Origin: Clostridiaceae bacterium
Lineage (GTDB): Bacteria; Bacillota; Clostridia; DSM-8532
Direction of reading: 5' to 3'
NCBI GenBank assembly: GCA_012521105.1
Contig: JAAYNA010000120.1
Coordinates: 1 to 54,890, forward strand
DNA length: 54,890 nt
Shown: piece by piece, positions 17,307-25,475 of the stretch
How the letters are laid out: every line of letters begins with the position of its first letter
Position numbering within the stretch: the stretch's first letter is position 1
Position numbers and translations under genes: made by a program
Notes under the pieces: model-generated
Database searches by the model: none
Seen by the model: the letters and a program-made list of their open reading frames with translations, nothing else
Told to the model about the DNA's origin: nothing

Positions 17307-17660
17307 GCATTAGAAAATCTTTTATATATAGTCATAAAAGAAAGGAGGTAAAAGTATGTTAAAAAGTATCAGTGTACATTAATTATTATAGATATTTTAA
17401 CCCTCATAGAACAAGAGACAAAATAAACTAATTTGATTGGATTATAGACAAAATGTTTGTTCAATTTTGTATATACTGATTGTGATTTCCCATTGCCTAA
17501 TCCTGTATTGATTGATAACCAGTATTACTGTAAAATTGTGTATATAACCTATAATTAATTACTTACCGTTATAAAATACCGGTTAGTTTTGGGAATACAT
17601 CTGAAAAACAGGTAGGGTGTATTTTTATTTATAGGGATATAATAAATAAGGGTTGATTTT
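17307..17660. other. Gene-free stretch with an 8-codon mini-ORF
   Basis: No normal gene is visible. On the plus strand AAAGGAGG (17341-17348) and an ATG at 17356 form an excellent translation start, but the frame stops after 8 codons (MLKSISVH, ending 17382). On the minus strand a TATAAT at 17441-17446 could start a transcript ending at the orphan terminator. Either a leader peptide, an sRNA locus or a decayed gene would fit. Confidence 0.4.
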
Positions 17661-18092
17661 ATGAAAACAGAAAAACCGGATAGGCAGTTTGTTAACCAGC
17701 TATCACCTTTAGTTCTGGCTTTTGTGGGAGATTCGGTATTTGATTTGTTTATCAGAAGCCGCCTCGTTATGAAAAAGAAAGAATCTGCACATAGAATGCA
17801 TGTTAAAGCAATAAACTATGTTAAAGCTTCGGCCCAGAGTAAAATTGTAAGTATATTACATGACAAGCTTAATGAAGATGAGAAAATTATTTTTAGAAGA
17901 GGAAGAAATTCCAAATCTGCAACAGTCCCCAAAAATGCCGATGTTTTAGATTACCGGAGGGCAACTGCCTTTGAAGCGGTTCTTGGATATTTATATCTTC
18001 TTGGAATGTATGGGCGACTGGAAGAAATTTTGAATATGGCTGCTGAAATTATTGAACAGGAAGGAGAAGAATTGGATGGGAAGAAAGAATAA
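17661..18092 (+). CDS. mrnC: Mini-ribonuclease III
   Basis: MrnC is a ribonuclease III catalytic domain without a double-stranded RNA-binding domain; in Bacillus it matures the ends of 23S rRNA. The 143-residue length fits. Motifs include LAFVGDSVFDLFIRSRLV (about 19-36), with the acidic residue of the family signature, and DYRRATAFEAVLGYLYLLGM (about 98-117), with the second catalytic acid region. No clear AGGAGG precedes the ATG (only AAGGG). It overlaps rlmB by 17 bp, the usual arrangement in Firmicutes, often after cysS, which is absent here. Confidence 0.92.
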   Translation: MKTEKPDRQFVNQLSPLVLAFVGDSVFDLFIRSRLVMKKKESAHRMHVKAINYVKASAQSKIVSILHDKLNEDEKIIFRRGRNSKSATVPKNADVLDYRRATAFEAVLGYLYLLGMYGRLEEILNMAAEIIEQEGEELDGKKE

Positions 18093-18879
18093 TGAGAACA
18101 GGAAACACAGGGAAAACAGGAATGAAACAGGAGAGACAACAGGCAGACTGGAAGGAAAAAATCCAATTCTTGAAGCGCTTAAGGCAGAGCATACAATAAA
18201 CAGGGTTTATCTTGAAAAAAGTTCAAAAGACCCTGTAATAGGGAAGATTTATGCCATTGCAAGAAGCAAAGGTATTGTTGTCTCATATTTAGATAAAGAT
18301 AAGATGAATCAAATGTCTGAAACCAGGAATCATCAGGGAGTTATTGCTGATGTTACACCCTACTCGTACGCTGAGGTTGATGATATACTGAAAAAAGCTG
18401 ATGATTTAGGTCAGATGCCGTTTATCTTCATTCTTGATGGCATAACAGATCCCAATAACCTTGGTTCAATAATCAGAACGGCCGAATGTGCAGGAGTGCA
18501 TGGTATTATACTTCCGAAAAGGCGCTCTGCAGCTCTTACGCCTGTAGTTGCGAAGGTTGCAGCCGGAGCTGCCGAACACATTCCTGTTGCAAGAGTCACA
18601 AATCTTACAAGAACAATACAGGATTTAAAAGAGAAAGGGTTGTGGATTGCCGGTGCGGACGTTTCAGGCGAGACTTGCTATTACGAATATGACTACCAAA
18701 GCCCTCTGGCAGTTGTAATCGGAAGTGAAGGGGAAGGGATCAGCCATTTGGTTCGGGAGAATTGTGATGTGCTGTTAAGAATCCCGATGTATGGAAGAAT
18801 TAATTCTCTTAATGCTGCTGTTGCCGCTGCATTAATTGCTTTTCGAGCTGCAGAAAAGAGGGAGGAAGCAGCTCTTTAG
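18076..18879 (+). CDS. rlmB: 23S rRNA 2'-O-methyltransferase, TrmH/RlmB family
   Basis: This SPOUT-class methyltransferase (267 residues) would methylate guanosine 2251 of 23S rRNA. The N-terminal substrate-binding domain begins LEGKNPILEALKAEHTINRV. The knotted SAM-binding domain shows ILDGITDPNNLGSIIRTAE (motif 1, near 118), VVIGSEGEGISHLVRENCD (motif 2) and IPMYGRINSLNAAVAAAL (motif 3). AGGAGA supports the ATG at 18076. The first 25 residues are polar and low in complexity (Asn/Arg/Glu). It is translated with mrnC. The gap to the next gene is 83 bp, without a visible terminator. Confidence 0.92.
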   Translation: MGRKNNENRKHRENRNETGETTGRLEGKNPILEALKAEHTINRVYLEKSSKDPVIGKIYAIARSKGIVVSYLDKDKMNQMSETRNHQGVIADVTPYSYAEVDDILKKADDLGQMPFIFILDGITDPNNLGSIIRTAECAGVHGIILPKRRSAALTPVVAKVAAGAAEHIPVARVTNLTRTIQDLKEKGLWIAGADVSGETCYYEYDYQSPLAVVIGSEGEGISHLVRENCDVLLRIPMYGRINSLNAAVAAALIAFRAAEKREEAAL

Positions 18880-18962
18880 CCAACTGGGCAAAAAGTCCTT
18901 GTAGAATATTACAAAAACGAATATACTAGTTAATGATACACATTATGCTGGGGGACAGGCTT

Positions 18963-20294
18963 ATGGATTTAATGGTGCTTAGTCTGGTGCTCGTACCGCT
19001 TATTTTATTATTTATTGTAATGCTGTCTAAGGGAAAAGGAGCACAGTTCATAATAATAGGATCAGGTAGTATATTCCTTATATGCGCTCTTGTTATGTGT
19101 ATAAGTCCCAATACAACAAGTCTTTCCATACCCGCGCTTGTGTGGAAAATTATTTCGCTTCTGACCGTCGCTTTAATTTTTTTGCGTTCAATAAGGGACA
19201 AGCAGTATTTAATATCGATATTTACCTTTGTTCAGGCGCTTATTCTTACTTCTTTTGAAATATTTATCTCGCCCATGGAACCTGAAAGATTTTTACATTT
19301 CGATTTTAAGGATAGGTTGCTGTTAGTGTCGGGCGCTGTTATAGTTTTATTATTTACCCCCTTTATAATTTATTGCCTTAAAAAATACAGTAATAATTCA
19401 TCGGGTGAATTTAAGCAGTTTAGTATGGGATTTGCTCTTTTACTTTCATCCTTTGCCGGGTTGGTATCGTCGAAAAGCATGACCGGGCTGTTTTTATTTT
19501 GGCAATGGCAGTACATATCAGGTTGTTTATTTTTGAAAGCATTTGGGAATGAGGAAGGCAAAAATGCTTTCCCCCGAATCATCCCTTTAATACAGCAGGC
19601 AGCGCTTACATTGTTTTTATTGGTAAGCGTTTTTGCATACAGGTTAACAGGGTCTTTAGCAATGCAGGATTTTACATATGGTTTTGGGAAAATATCAGAG
19701 TTTACAGCTTTAATCATATTTACGTCTGCTATTTTAATGGGTTTATTAATCCCCGAAAATTATATACCATGGTTTGATTCTTCCAGAGCAGCGCCAATAG
19801 CAGGCCTATATTTAATTATTTTTTCCCTGATTGTGCCCTATGGGGTTCTGCTTAAATTCCGTCCCTTTTTTCATGTTTTATCCAATGGTGTAATTTCACT
19901 TATGATTGTTTATGGAAGCCTTTTGGTTTTCTCAGGTGCATACTTTGCGCTGTTATATTATAAAAACAGACACAGTATTTTAAGCATAATAATGTGCATA
20001 TCGGGTTTAGCTGTAGCTACAGTTTTCAACGAAATGCAGCCAGGCAAGGATTTTTTATCGGGAAGTCCGTTACCCGTCTTATTGGTTATTGCAGGAATGG
20101 TTTTAACTGTGGCATTTATTATTATGTGGATTTCCTCTATATTCACACATACAAGCCAAACATCCGAGGATGCTGATGATCATATGATTAATTCTATTAT
20201 TCCATTTAAAATAAATTTCAGGTTAATAATTAAAATCAGTTGGGTTACAACAGCTGCACTTACTTTAGGGGTGAGTTTACTATGCTTAAAATAA
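18963..20294 (+). CDS. Antiporter-like membrane subunit (NuoL/M/N-type) of an Ehr-like complex
   Basis: The 443-residue protein has about 13-14 membrane segments. It has the layout of the proton-pumping subunits of complex I and group 4 hydrogenases, with recognisable GLFLFWQWQY (residues 175-184) and LLIPENYIPWF (261-271) followed by an AAP motif. By-eye alignment places Q181 where NuoM-type subunits have their essential glutamate (FWE), and M259 where they have the essential lysine before the Pro. Canonical proton-channel residues therefore look lost or moved. GGGGG precedes ATG 18963; two earlier ATGs lack ribosome sites. It overlaps the next gene by 13 bp. Confidence 0.72.
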   Translation: MDLMVLSLVLVPLILLFIVMLSKGKGAQFIIIGSGSIFLICALVMCISPNTTSLSIPALVWKIISLLTVALIFLRSIRDKQYLISIFTFVQALILTSFEIFISPMEPERFLHFDFKDRLLLVSGAVIVLLFTPFIIYCLKKYSNNSSGEFKQFSMGFALLLSSFAGLVSSKSMTGLFLFWQWQYISGCLFLKAFGNEEGKNAFPRIIPLIQQAALTLFLLVSVFAYRLTGSLAMQDFTYGFGKISEFTALIIFTSAILMGLLIPENYIPWFDSSRAAPIAGLYLIIFSLIVPYGVLLKFRPFFHVLSNGVISLMIVYGSLLVFSGAYFALLYYKNRHSILSIIMCISGLAVATVFNEMQPGKDFLSGSPLPVLLVIAGMVLTVAFIIMWISSIFTHTSQTSEDADDHMINSIIPFKINFRLIIKISWVTTAALTLGVSLLCLK

Positions 20295-21136
20295 TATGGT
20301 TTTTTGCAATAATTTTATCAGTTCCGGTTTTATATATTGCATATAACTTAATAATGGCTATAATGCCAGGACAAAGTAAGACATACATACTCCAGCCTGT
20401 TTTCAGGCTAATAAAACTTTTTGAAAAGAAAGATGAGGGCACTAATTTTTTTGCTTATTTTTTTTCTGTAGGTTCGTGTTTATTTTCCCTGATAGCACTT
20501 TATATGGCTGTGGCAGGATTTAATTTTCTTTTTGTGATTTCAGTATTGTCGATGATGGATTTACTGGTTATAACAGGGGCTTTCAGTAGCGGTGAGTTTT
20601 CAGGGAAAATGTCGGCAAAGAGAGGGATTTCAAGGTTTATAATATGGCTGTTTACTTCCATTGTTTCTGCAGCAGCCATTTATAAAGCCACAGGTACACT
20701 TAAACTTAATGAAATTGCTTACCTTTCAGAAAATAATGGTCTTATTATCAGCCTGCCGTTTACCTTTATTTCGCTGTTTATAATTCTTTTAATGAAGGGT
20801 AACCTTTTATATTTTAATTTCGGTATATCAGGAGAAGAATTAACTATTCTGGGTGAAGCCTTATATACACCTTATAGCGGATGGAGTCTTGCAGTAGTCC
20901 AAATTGCACAGTGGATAGAAATTGGTGTATGGCTGAAAATTCTGTCCAGTTTTCTACCATTACCAAATCCGGTATCATTTATAATTGTTTCACTTTTATT
21001 CCTGTCCTCTTTGTTTCTGGACTTATTTGTTTCAAAAGTGGAATGGAAAAAAGCTGCAAGGTTCTCCTGGGGATGGGCTGGCGGTATGTCCATAATAAAT
21101 TTTATATATTTATTTTACTATTTAATTTTTAAATGA
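20282..21136 (+). CDS. NuoH/EchB-like membrane subunit of an Ehr-like complex
   Basis: The 284-residue membrane protein has about eight hydrophobic segments. KTYILQPVFRLIKLFEKK (about 33-50) aligns with the LQP..D.LKL motif near the quinone-chamber side of NuoH/HycD/EchB. EELTILGEALYTPYSG (about 184-199) matches the hydrogenase-type LTMIHEAMVLEYSG motif. It would anchor the peripheral module (the next two genes) to the membrane. AGGGGTG lies before ATG 20282, inside the previous gene. It is more diverged than authentic Ech or formate hydrogenlyase subunits, and the usual Arg/Gly-rich stretch before LQP is replaced by GQSKTY. Confidence 0.75.
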   Translation: MLKIIWFFAIILSVPVLYIAYNLIMAIMPGQSKTYILQPVFRLIKLFEKKDEGTNFFAYFFSVGSCLFSLIALYMAVAGFNFLFVISVLSMMDLLVITGAFSSGEFSGKMSAKRGISRFIIWLFTSIVSAAAIYKATGTLKLNEIAYLSENNGLIISLPFTFISLFIILLMKGNLLYFNFGISGEELTILGEALYTPYSGWSLAVVQIAQWIEIGVWLKILSSFLPLPNPVSFIIVSLLFLSSLFLDLFVSKVEWKKAARFSWGWAGGMSIINFIYLFYYLIFK

Positions 21137-21187
21137 TTATAAACAACATTGCATAAAGCAAATGAACTGGCAGAAGGAGTGTTTGCA

Positions 21188-21637
21188 GTGAACTGGTTAA
21201 ATAGAATTAGAATGCGATCTATATCGGTTTTTATTGTACAGGCCGGTGGATGCAGGGATTGCGCCCTTCAATTCTTAATGGCTCTGTCTGAGAATAATGA
21301 AATAAAAGGTATAACAGTGACCGGGAATCCCAAACATGCTGATTGCCTGCTTGTTTGTGGTTGCATTAACGAGAAGTCAAAGGAAAAGATTACGGAAATA
21401 TATGAAAAAATGCCTGCTCCGAAAGCTGTTATTGCTGTAGGAGCCTGTGCGTGTTCAGGTAGTTTGTTCCGCAGGGAAAACAGTGGGCTTTATACCGTAG
21501 AGGAGATACTGCCCGTTAATTCATGGATACGTAGTTGCGCACCTGGAACCACAGAGATTCTTGAAGCTATTGTAAGAGCTATGGAGAATGTAAAAGAAAA
21601 CCATTATCGAAATGATGAAGGCAGGAATGATTTATGA
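21188..21637 (+). CDS. NuoB/HycG-like iron-sulphur small subunit of an Ehr-like complex
   Basis: The 149-residue protein matches the small subunit of group 4 hydrogenases and NuoB. It keeps the expected ligands of the proximal [4Fe-4S] cluster: C22 and C25 (AGGCRDC), C87 (VGACACSG) and C117 (RSCAPG, usually GCPP). PAPKAVIAVGACACSG is nearly canonical. GTG 21188 is chosen because AAGGAG lies 7 nt upstream. The stop overlaps the next start (ATGA, 21634-21637). No separate ferredoxin-type subunit (NuoI/EchF) is encoded in the group, so the electron donor must be another protein. Confidence 0.8.
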   Translation: MNWLNRIRMRSISVFIVQAGGCRDCALQFLMALSENNEIKGITVTGNPKHADCLLVCGCINEKSKEKITEIYEKMPAPKAVIAVGACACSGSLFRRENSGLYTVEEILPVNSWIRSCAPGTTEILEAIVRAMENVKENHYRNDEGRNDL

Positions 21638-23007
21638 GCAGAACTTGGAGTGAAAAGCAAAGCAGAACATTAATGGGCAAATTGTATGGATATAAATCCA
21701 TGGATTATAAGCTATTACTGATAAAAGCAGCCTATGTAGAAGATTTTGTAAGATTGAAATATATACTTGAAAAAGATGGTTTTATTGAATCTGTAGATGC
21801 AGACATACCGGAAAACAGTACAATCCCGTCAGTTACCGAAGTTTTTCCTGAAGGTGCACAAATGCAGAAGGAGATTACCGGTTTGTACCCTGTAAAGTTT
21901 ACCTCGCCTGATACCCGGGTAAATTTTGAACAAGAACAGAACGATAATTTGCTCGTTGAATGGGGCCCCTTTCATCCACTGCTTCAGGAACCGGTCTTTT
22001 TCAGTTTTTTAACTAAGGGCGATGTTATAAAGAAAGTGTATGCAGAAACCGGTTACAATTACAGTGGAGTGGAAGCATTATGCACCGGCGGAAAGATACC
22101 CCATGTGTTGGACATGCTGGAGAGAATTTCTTCTGTGAATGGCTTTTCGGTCGGGTTGGCTTTTTTGCAGGCGGTTGAAAAAATACACGATATTATTGTT
22201 CCCGATAAAGCAAATTATCTTAGGCTTATTTTAAATGAAATGAGTTTTTTACGCGCTAATCTGTACAGCTTAAGTCATATTACAAAATGTCTTGGTCTTT
22301 TATCAGACAATTCAGCCATTTTTAAACTAATTTCTTTGTTTAACGAAGCAACATCATTAATAACCGATGATCCTCAGCTAAAAGGTATTCTGACACCTGG
22401 TGGTATAAACCGTGACATAGAAAATGAAACATTGCTTCAGTTAAATGTTATTCTTCAGGAAATGGTTCATGGATTATCAGCTATCCGGCAGAGGTGGAAT
22501 GATACACAGTCCATTATTGAAAGAATGAGCGGTATTGGTAAAATAGATAAAAGTATTGCCAGGGCTATGACAGGCCGTGCTGCCCGTTCAGCAGGCTTTG
22601 CTGAAGATATACGTAAACTGTCCAGCCTGCCCTACCACGTGCTGTCATATAAAATACCCATGGCTTACGAGAGCAACTGTTTTACGCGTGCAATGCTTAT
22701 GTTTGACGATTCGTTATTGTCGTTGTCCTTAATTGATCAGGCAATTGAAATCCTGCCAAAAGGAGATGTAAAAGGGTTTAATGGTATAATGAGTAAAGGC
22801 GAGGTACTTATCCGCGAACCTGAAGCTTTTGGCGAATTAGTTGTCTATGTAAGTCTTGATGAAGGTATTGTTACAGATATAAAAATAAGGAATTCCTCTT
22901 CAATAAATTTTTCATTCATAAGTCATTTCCTGAAAGAGGCTGATTTAAATGAAGTGCCACTGGTTATTTCAAGTTTGGATCTTGATTTTTCAGGCATGGA
23001 AAAATAG
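21634..23007 (+). CDS. Fused NuoCD/HycE-like large subunit without NiFe ligands
   Basis: The 457-residue protein joins a NuoC-like part (about residues 1-95) to a NuoD/large-subunit part. Family motifs remain: WGPFHPLLQEP (110-120), ETGYNYSGVEAL (138-149), GGINRDI (256-262) and GRAARSAGFAEDIRK (314-328). The NiFe-binding cysteines are gone. RxCGIC is replaced by R164-I-S-S-V-N, and the C-terminal DPCxxC by D449-L-D-F-S-G. It therefore cannot bind a NiFe centre in the normal way. NuoD of complex I also lacks these ligands but binds quinone; here the GYxHRG histidine is Tyr. The partner substrate is unknown. Confidence 0.8.
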   Translation: MSRTWSEKQSRTLMGKLYGYKSMDYKLLLIKAAYVEDFVRLKYILEKDGFIESVDADIPENSTIPSVTEVFPEGAQMQKEITGLYPVKFTSPDTRVNFEQEQNDNLLVEWGPFHPLLQEPVFFSFLTKGDVIKKVYAETGYNYSGVEALCTGGKIPHVLDMLERISSVNGFSVGLAFLQAVEKIHDIIVPDKANYLRLILNEMSFLRANLYSLSHITKCLGLLSDNSAIFKLISLFNEATSLITDDPQLKGILTPGGINRDIENETLLQLNVILQEMVHGLSAIRQRWNDTQSIIERMSGIGKIDKSIARAMTGRAARSAGFAEDIRKLSSLPYHVLSYKIPMAYESNCFTRAMLMFDDSLLSLSLIDQAIEILPKGDVKGFNGIMSKGEVLIREPEAFGELVVYVSLDEGIVTDIKIRNSSSINFSFISHFLKEADLNEVPLVISSLDLDFSGMEK

Positions 23008-23047
23008 GTCAAACTAGCATTATATAAGGATTTTACCGTATTTTGTA

Positions 23048-23057
23048 TTGTATACAA
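23048..23057. promoter_or_regulatory. Palindrome upstream of the rnf promoter
   Basis: TTGTATACAA is a perfect 10-bp palindrome lying 14 bp upstream of the rnfC -35 box. It could be an operator. It does not match the Rex consensus TTGTTAANNNNTTAACAA. Confidence 0.3.
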
Positions 23058-23071
23058 AAAACATTTTTTTA

Positions 23072-23100
23072 TTCACAATTTATAAGTCTTATGTTATTAT
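23072..23100 (+). promoter_or_regulatory. Promoter of the rnfCDGEAB operon
   Basis: TTCACA (23072-23077) and TATTAT (23095-23100) are 17 bp apart, with TGT directly before the -10 (extended -10). Both hexamers match sigma-A consensus in 5 of 6 positions. It lies about 50 bp before the rnfC start, so rnf can be transcribed apart from the Ehr-like genes. Confidence 0.65.
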
Positions 23101-23148
23101 TATTCTGTATATTATTATTTCAATATCTAAATGAAACGAGGTGATATT

Positions 23149-24459
23149 ATGGCGTTGAAATGGGTATTTCGCGGTGGCGTACCTGCACCACACCGCAAAA
23201 ATACTGTTGAGTCGGAAACTTCTGTTATCAACACTCCCGAAAAGGTGATAATCCCAATGGTTCAGCATATAGGAGCACCCTGTACACCCCTTGTTAAGCA
23301 GGGTGATACAGTGAAGGTTGGGCAAAAAATAGGTGACAGTGAAGCATATGTATCTTCGCCGGTTCACTCCAGCGTTTCGGGAACTGTGACACGGGTTGAA
23401 CCCATGTTGTATGCTAGCGGTAAGATGGTTATGTCTGTAGAAATAAAAACAGACGGTAAGCAGGAAGTATATGACGATATTTCACCCCCCGAAATAAGAA
23501 ACAGGGATGATTTCCTGAAAGCTATAAGGGATTCTGGTCTTGTTGGTCTGGGCGGCGCAGGTTTCCCAACTCATGTTAAGCTAAATCCTCCAAAGGACAA
23601 GGTAATTGATCATCTGATTATTAATGGTGCAGAATGTGAGCCTTATATTACATCTGACTACAGGGAAATGGTTGAGAACCCTTCGGGTATAATTAATGGT
23701 GTTAAGCTTGTATTAGACTATCTTAACATCCCTAAGGCCATTATAGGTATTGAGGATAATAAGCCGAGGGCCATTCAACTGCTGACCGGACTGGCAGAAA
23801 GCGATAAAAGGATTTCGGTTCAAAGTCTTCGTTCCAGGTACCCTCAGGGTGCAGAGAAAACACTGGTTTATACTGTAACGGGAAGAAAAGTCCCTTCGGG
23901 TAAATTGCCTGCAGACGTGGGATGTATTGTTCTGAACGTTAATACCGTTTCATTTATAGCATCTTACGTTGAAACGGGCATGCCTCTCATACAAAAACGT
24001 GTAACTGTAGATGGCCCGGTAGTAAACCAGCCGAAAAACGTTAATGTGCCTATTGGAACGTCTTTACAGGAACTGTTTGATTTCTGCGGAGGCTTTAAGT
24101 CAACCCCATACAAAGTATTAATGGGTGGGCCTATGATGGGTATTGCCCAATACTCGCTTGAAACATCTGTTATCAAGAACACCAATGCAATATTGGCTTT
24201 TGATGAAAAAGAAGGTGACCTTCCTGCTGAATGGGCATGCATTAGATGTGGCAAATGTATTAATGCCTGTCCGATGAAATTAATGCCTTTAGAATTAAAT
24301 AGGCTTGTAATGGCCAATAAAATTTATGAACTGGACAGGTACCATATTCTTGATTGTATTGAGTGTGGAAGTTGTTCCTATTCATGCCCCTCAAAAAGAC
24401 ATCTTGTGCAATCTATTCGTATGGGTAAAGATGCTGTCAGAAGAGTGAAGAAGACCTGA
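23149..24459 (+). CDS. rnfC: Rnf complex subunit C
   Basis: RnfC is the peripheral NAD(H)- and FMN-binding subunit of the Rnf complex, which couples ferredoxin:NAD+ oxidoreduction to Na+ or H+ transport. The 436-residue protein shows the N-terminal FRGGVPAPHRKNT segment, the GLVGLGGAGFPTHVK flavin/nucleotide motif (about 129-143) and NGAECEPYITSD. Two [4Fe-4S] motifs are at C364/C367/C370/C374 and C403/C406/C409/C413. GAGGTG supports ATG 23149. It is the first gene of a complete C-D-G-E-A-B operon. Confidence 0.95.
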   Translation: MALKWVFRGGVPAPHRKNTVESETSVINTPEKVIIPMVQHIGAPCTPLVKQGDTVKVGQKIGDSEAYVSSPVHSSVSGTVTRVEPMLYASGKMVMSVEIKTDGKQEVYDDISPPEIRNRDDFLKAIRDSGLVGLGGAGFPTHVKLNPPKDKVIDHLIINGAECEPYITSDYREMVENPSGIINGVKLVLDYLNIPKAIIGIEDNKPRAIQLLTGLAESDKRISVQSLRSRYPQGAEKTLVYTVTGRKVPSGKLPADVGCIVLNVNTVSFIASYVETGMPLIQKRVTVDGPVVNQPKNVNVPIGTSLQELFDFCGGFKSTPYKVLMGGPMMGIAQYSLETSVIKNTNAILAFDEKEGDLPAEWACIRCGKCINACPMKLMPLELNRLVMANKIYELDRYHILDCIECGSCSYSCPSKRHLVQSIRMGKDAVRRVKKT

Positions 24460-24506
24460 AAGTTATTCAGACACTAAGCCAAAGAACAGAAATTGAGGTG
24501 AAAACA

Positions 24507-25475
24507 TTGGAAAACAGGTTATTTGTATGTTCATCTCCCCATTTAAGAGATAGTGTAACTACACAAAGAATAATGCTGGATGTAATAATTGCGTTACTTC
24601 CTGCAACAGCAGCGGGAATTTTATTTTTCGGGTTGCGTTCTGCATTAGTCATTATTGTAACAGTTGCAGCATCAGTTCTGACCGAATACCTTATGCGAAA
24701 GGGATTAAAAAGGGAGCAGACCATTTCAGATTTAAGTGCGGTTGTAACAGGTCTTCTATTAGCCCTTAATCTTCCTCCGTCTATACCTGTATGGGTAGCA
24801 ATAGTTGGAGCAGTGATTGCAACAGGTCTTATAAAGCAATTATTTGGTGGGCTGGGTCAGAATTTTATGAATCCGGCTTTAGGGGCAAGAGTTATTCTTG
24901 TTGTTGCATGGGCAAGACAGATGACCACATGGACAGAACCCTTTATTGATGCCGTTGCTTCGGCAACACCTCTTAGTTTATTAGACGCTTCTGCTACTGC
25001 TACTCCATTGGGTGCAAACTACTGGTATTCCTATCTGGATTTGTTTTTGGGCAAAATACCCGGCTGCATTGGGGAAACCTCAGCCTTAGCCATTTTGCTG
25101 GGTTTTGTATATTTGTTGTTCAGGAGGGTTATCACATGGCATATACCGGTAATATATACAGGTACCGTTGCTGTTTTAACATGGATATTAGGGCCTGAAG
25201 GCCTGTTTACAGGTGATCCGTTATACCATGTGCTTGCAGGTGGACTGTTAATGGGAGCTGTGTTTATGGCGACAGATTATGTAACCTGTCCCATGACCCG
25301 GAAAGGAATTGTTATATATGCAATAGGCTGCGGGCTTCTTACCGTTTTGTTCAGGCTGTACGGGAATATGCCCGAAGGAGTTTCCTTTGCAATAATTCTG
25401 ATGAATATTGTAACACCGCTAATTGACAGATACACAATACCCGTTGCTTTTGGAGGTGAGAAAGGTGTGGGATAG
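24507..25475 (+). CDS. rnfD: Rnf complex subunit D
   Basis: RnfD is a polytopic membrane subunit carrying covalently bound FMN. The 322-residue product has about nine membrane segments. The flavin-attachment motif SATPLS is visible, with T154 the expected phosphoester residue (usually SGAT). FGGLGQNFMNPALGARVIL and TDYVTCPMT are typical. TTG 24507 has GAGGTG 6 nt upstream; GTG at 24498 lies within that site. It overlaps rnfG by 11 bp. Confidence 0.94.
   Translation: MENRLFVCSSPHLRDSVTTQRIMLDVIIALLPATAAGILFFGLRSALVIIVTVAASVLTEYLMRKGLKREQTISDLSAVVTGLLLALNLPPSIPVWVAIVGAVIATGLIKQLFGGLGQNFMNPALGARVILVVAWARQMTTWTEPFIDAVASATPLSLLDASATATPLGANYWYSYLDLFLGKIPGCIGETSALAILLGFVYLLFRRVITWHIPVIYTGTVAVLTWILGPEGLFTGDPLYHVLAGGLLMGAVFMATDYVTCPMTRKGIVIYAIGCGLLTVLFRLYGNMPEGVSFAIILMNIVTPLIDRYTIPVAFGGEKGVG

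Noticed and set aside
18933..18962. Earlier ATG starts for the antiporter-like subunit
   Set aside because: ATG 18933 and ATG 18945 have no ribosome site, whereas ATG 18963 has GGGGG at a normal distance.
21634..23007. Interpretation as a true NiFe hydrogenase large subunit
   Set aside because: All four metal-ligand cysteines are replaced, both near the N-terminal motif and at the C-terminus.
23041..23060. Rex redox-repressor site ahead of rnf
   Set aside because: TTGTATACAA is palindromic but lacks the TTGTTAA/TTAACAA arms and central spacer of Rex operators.
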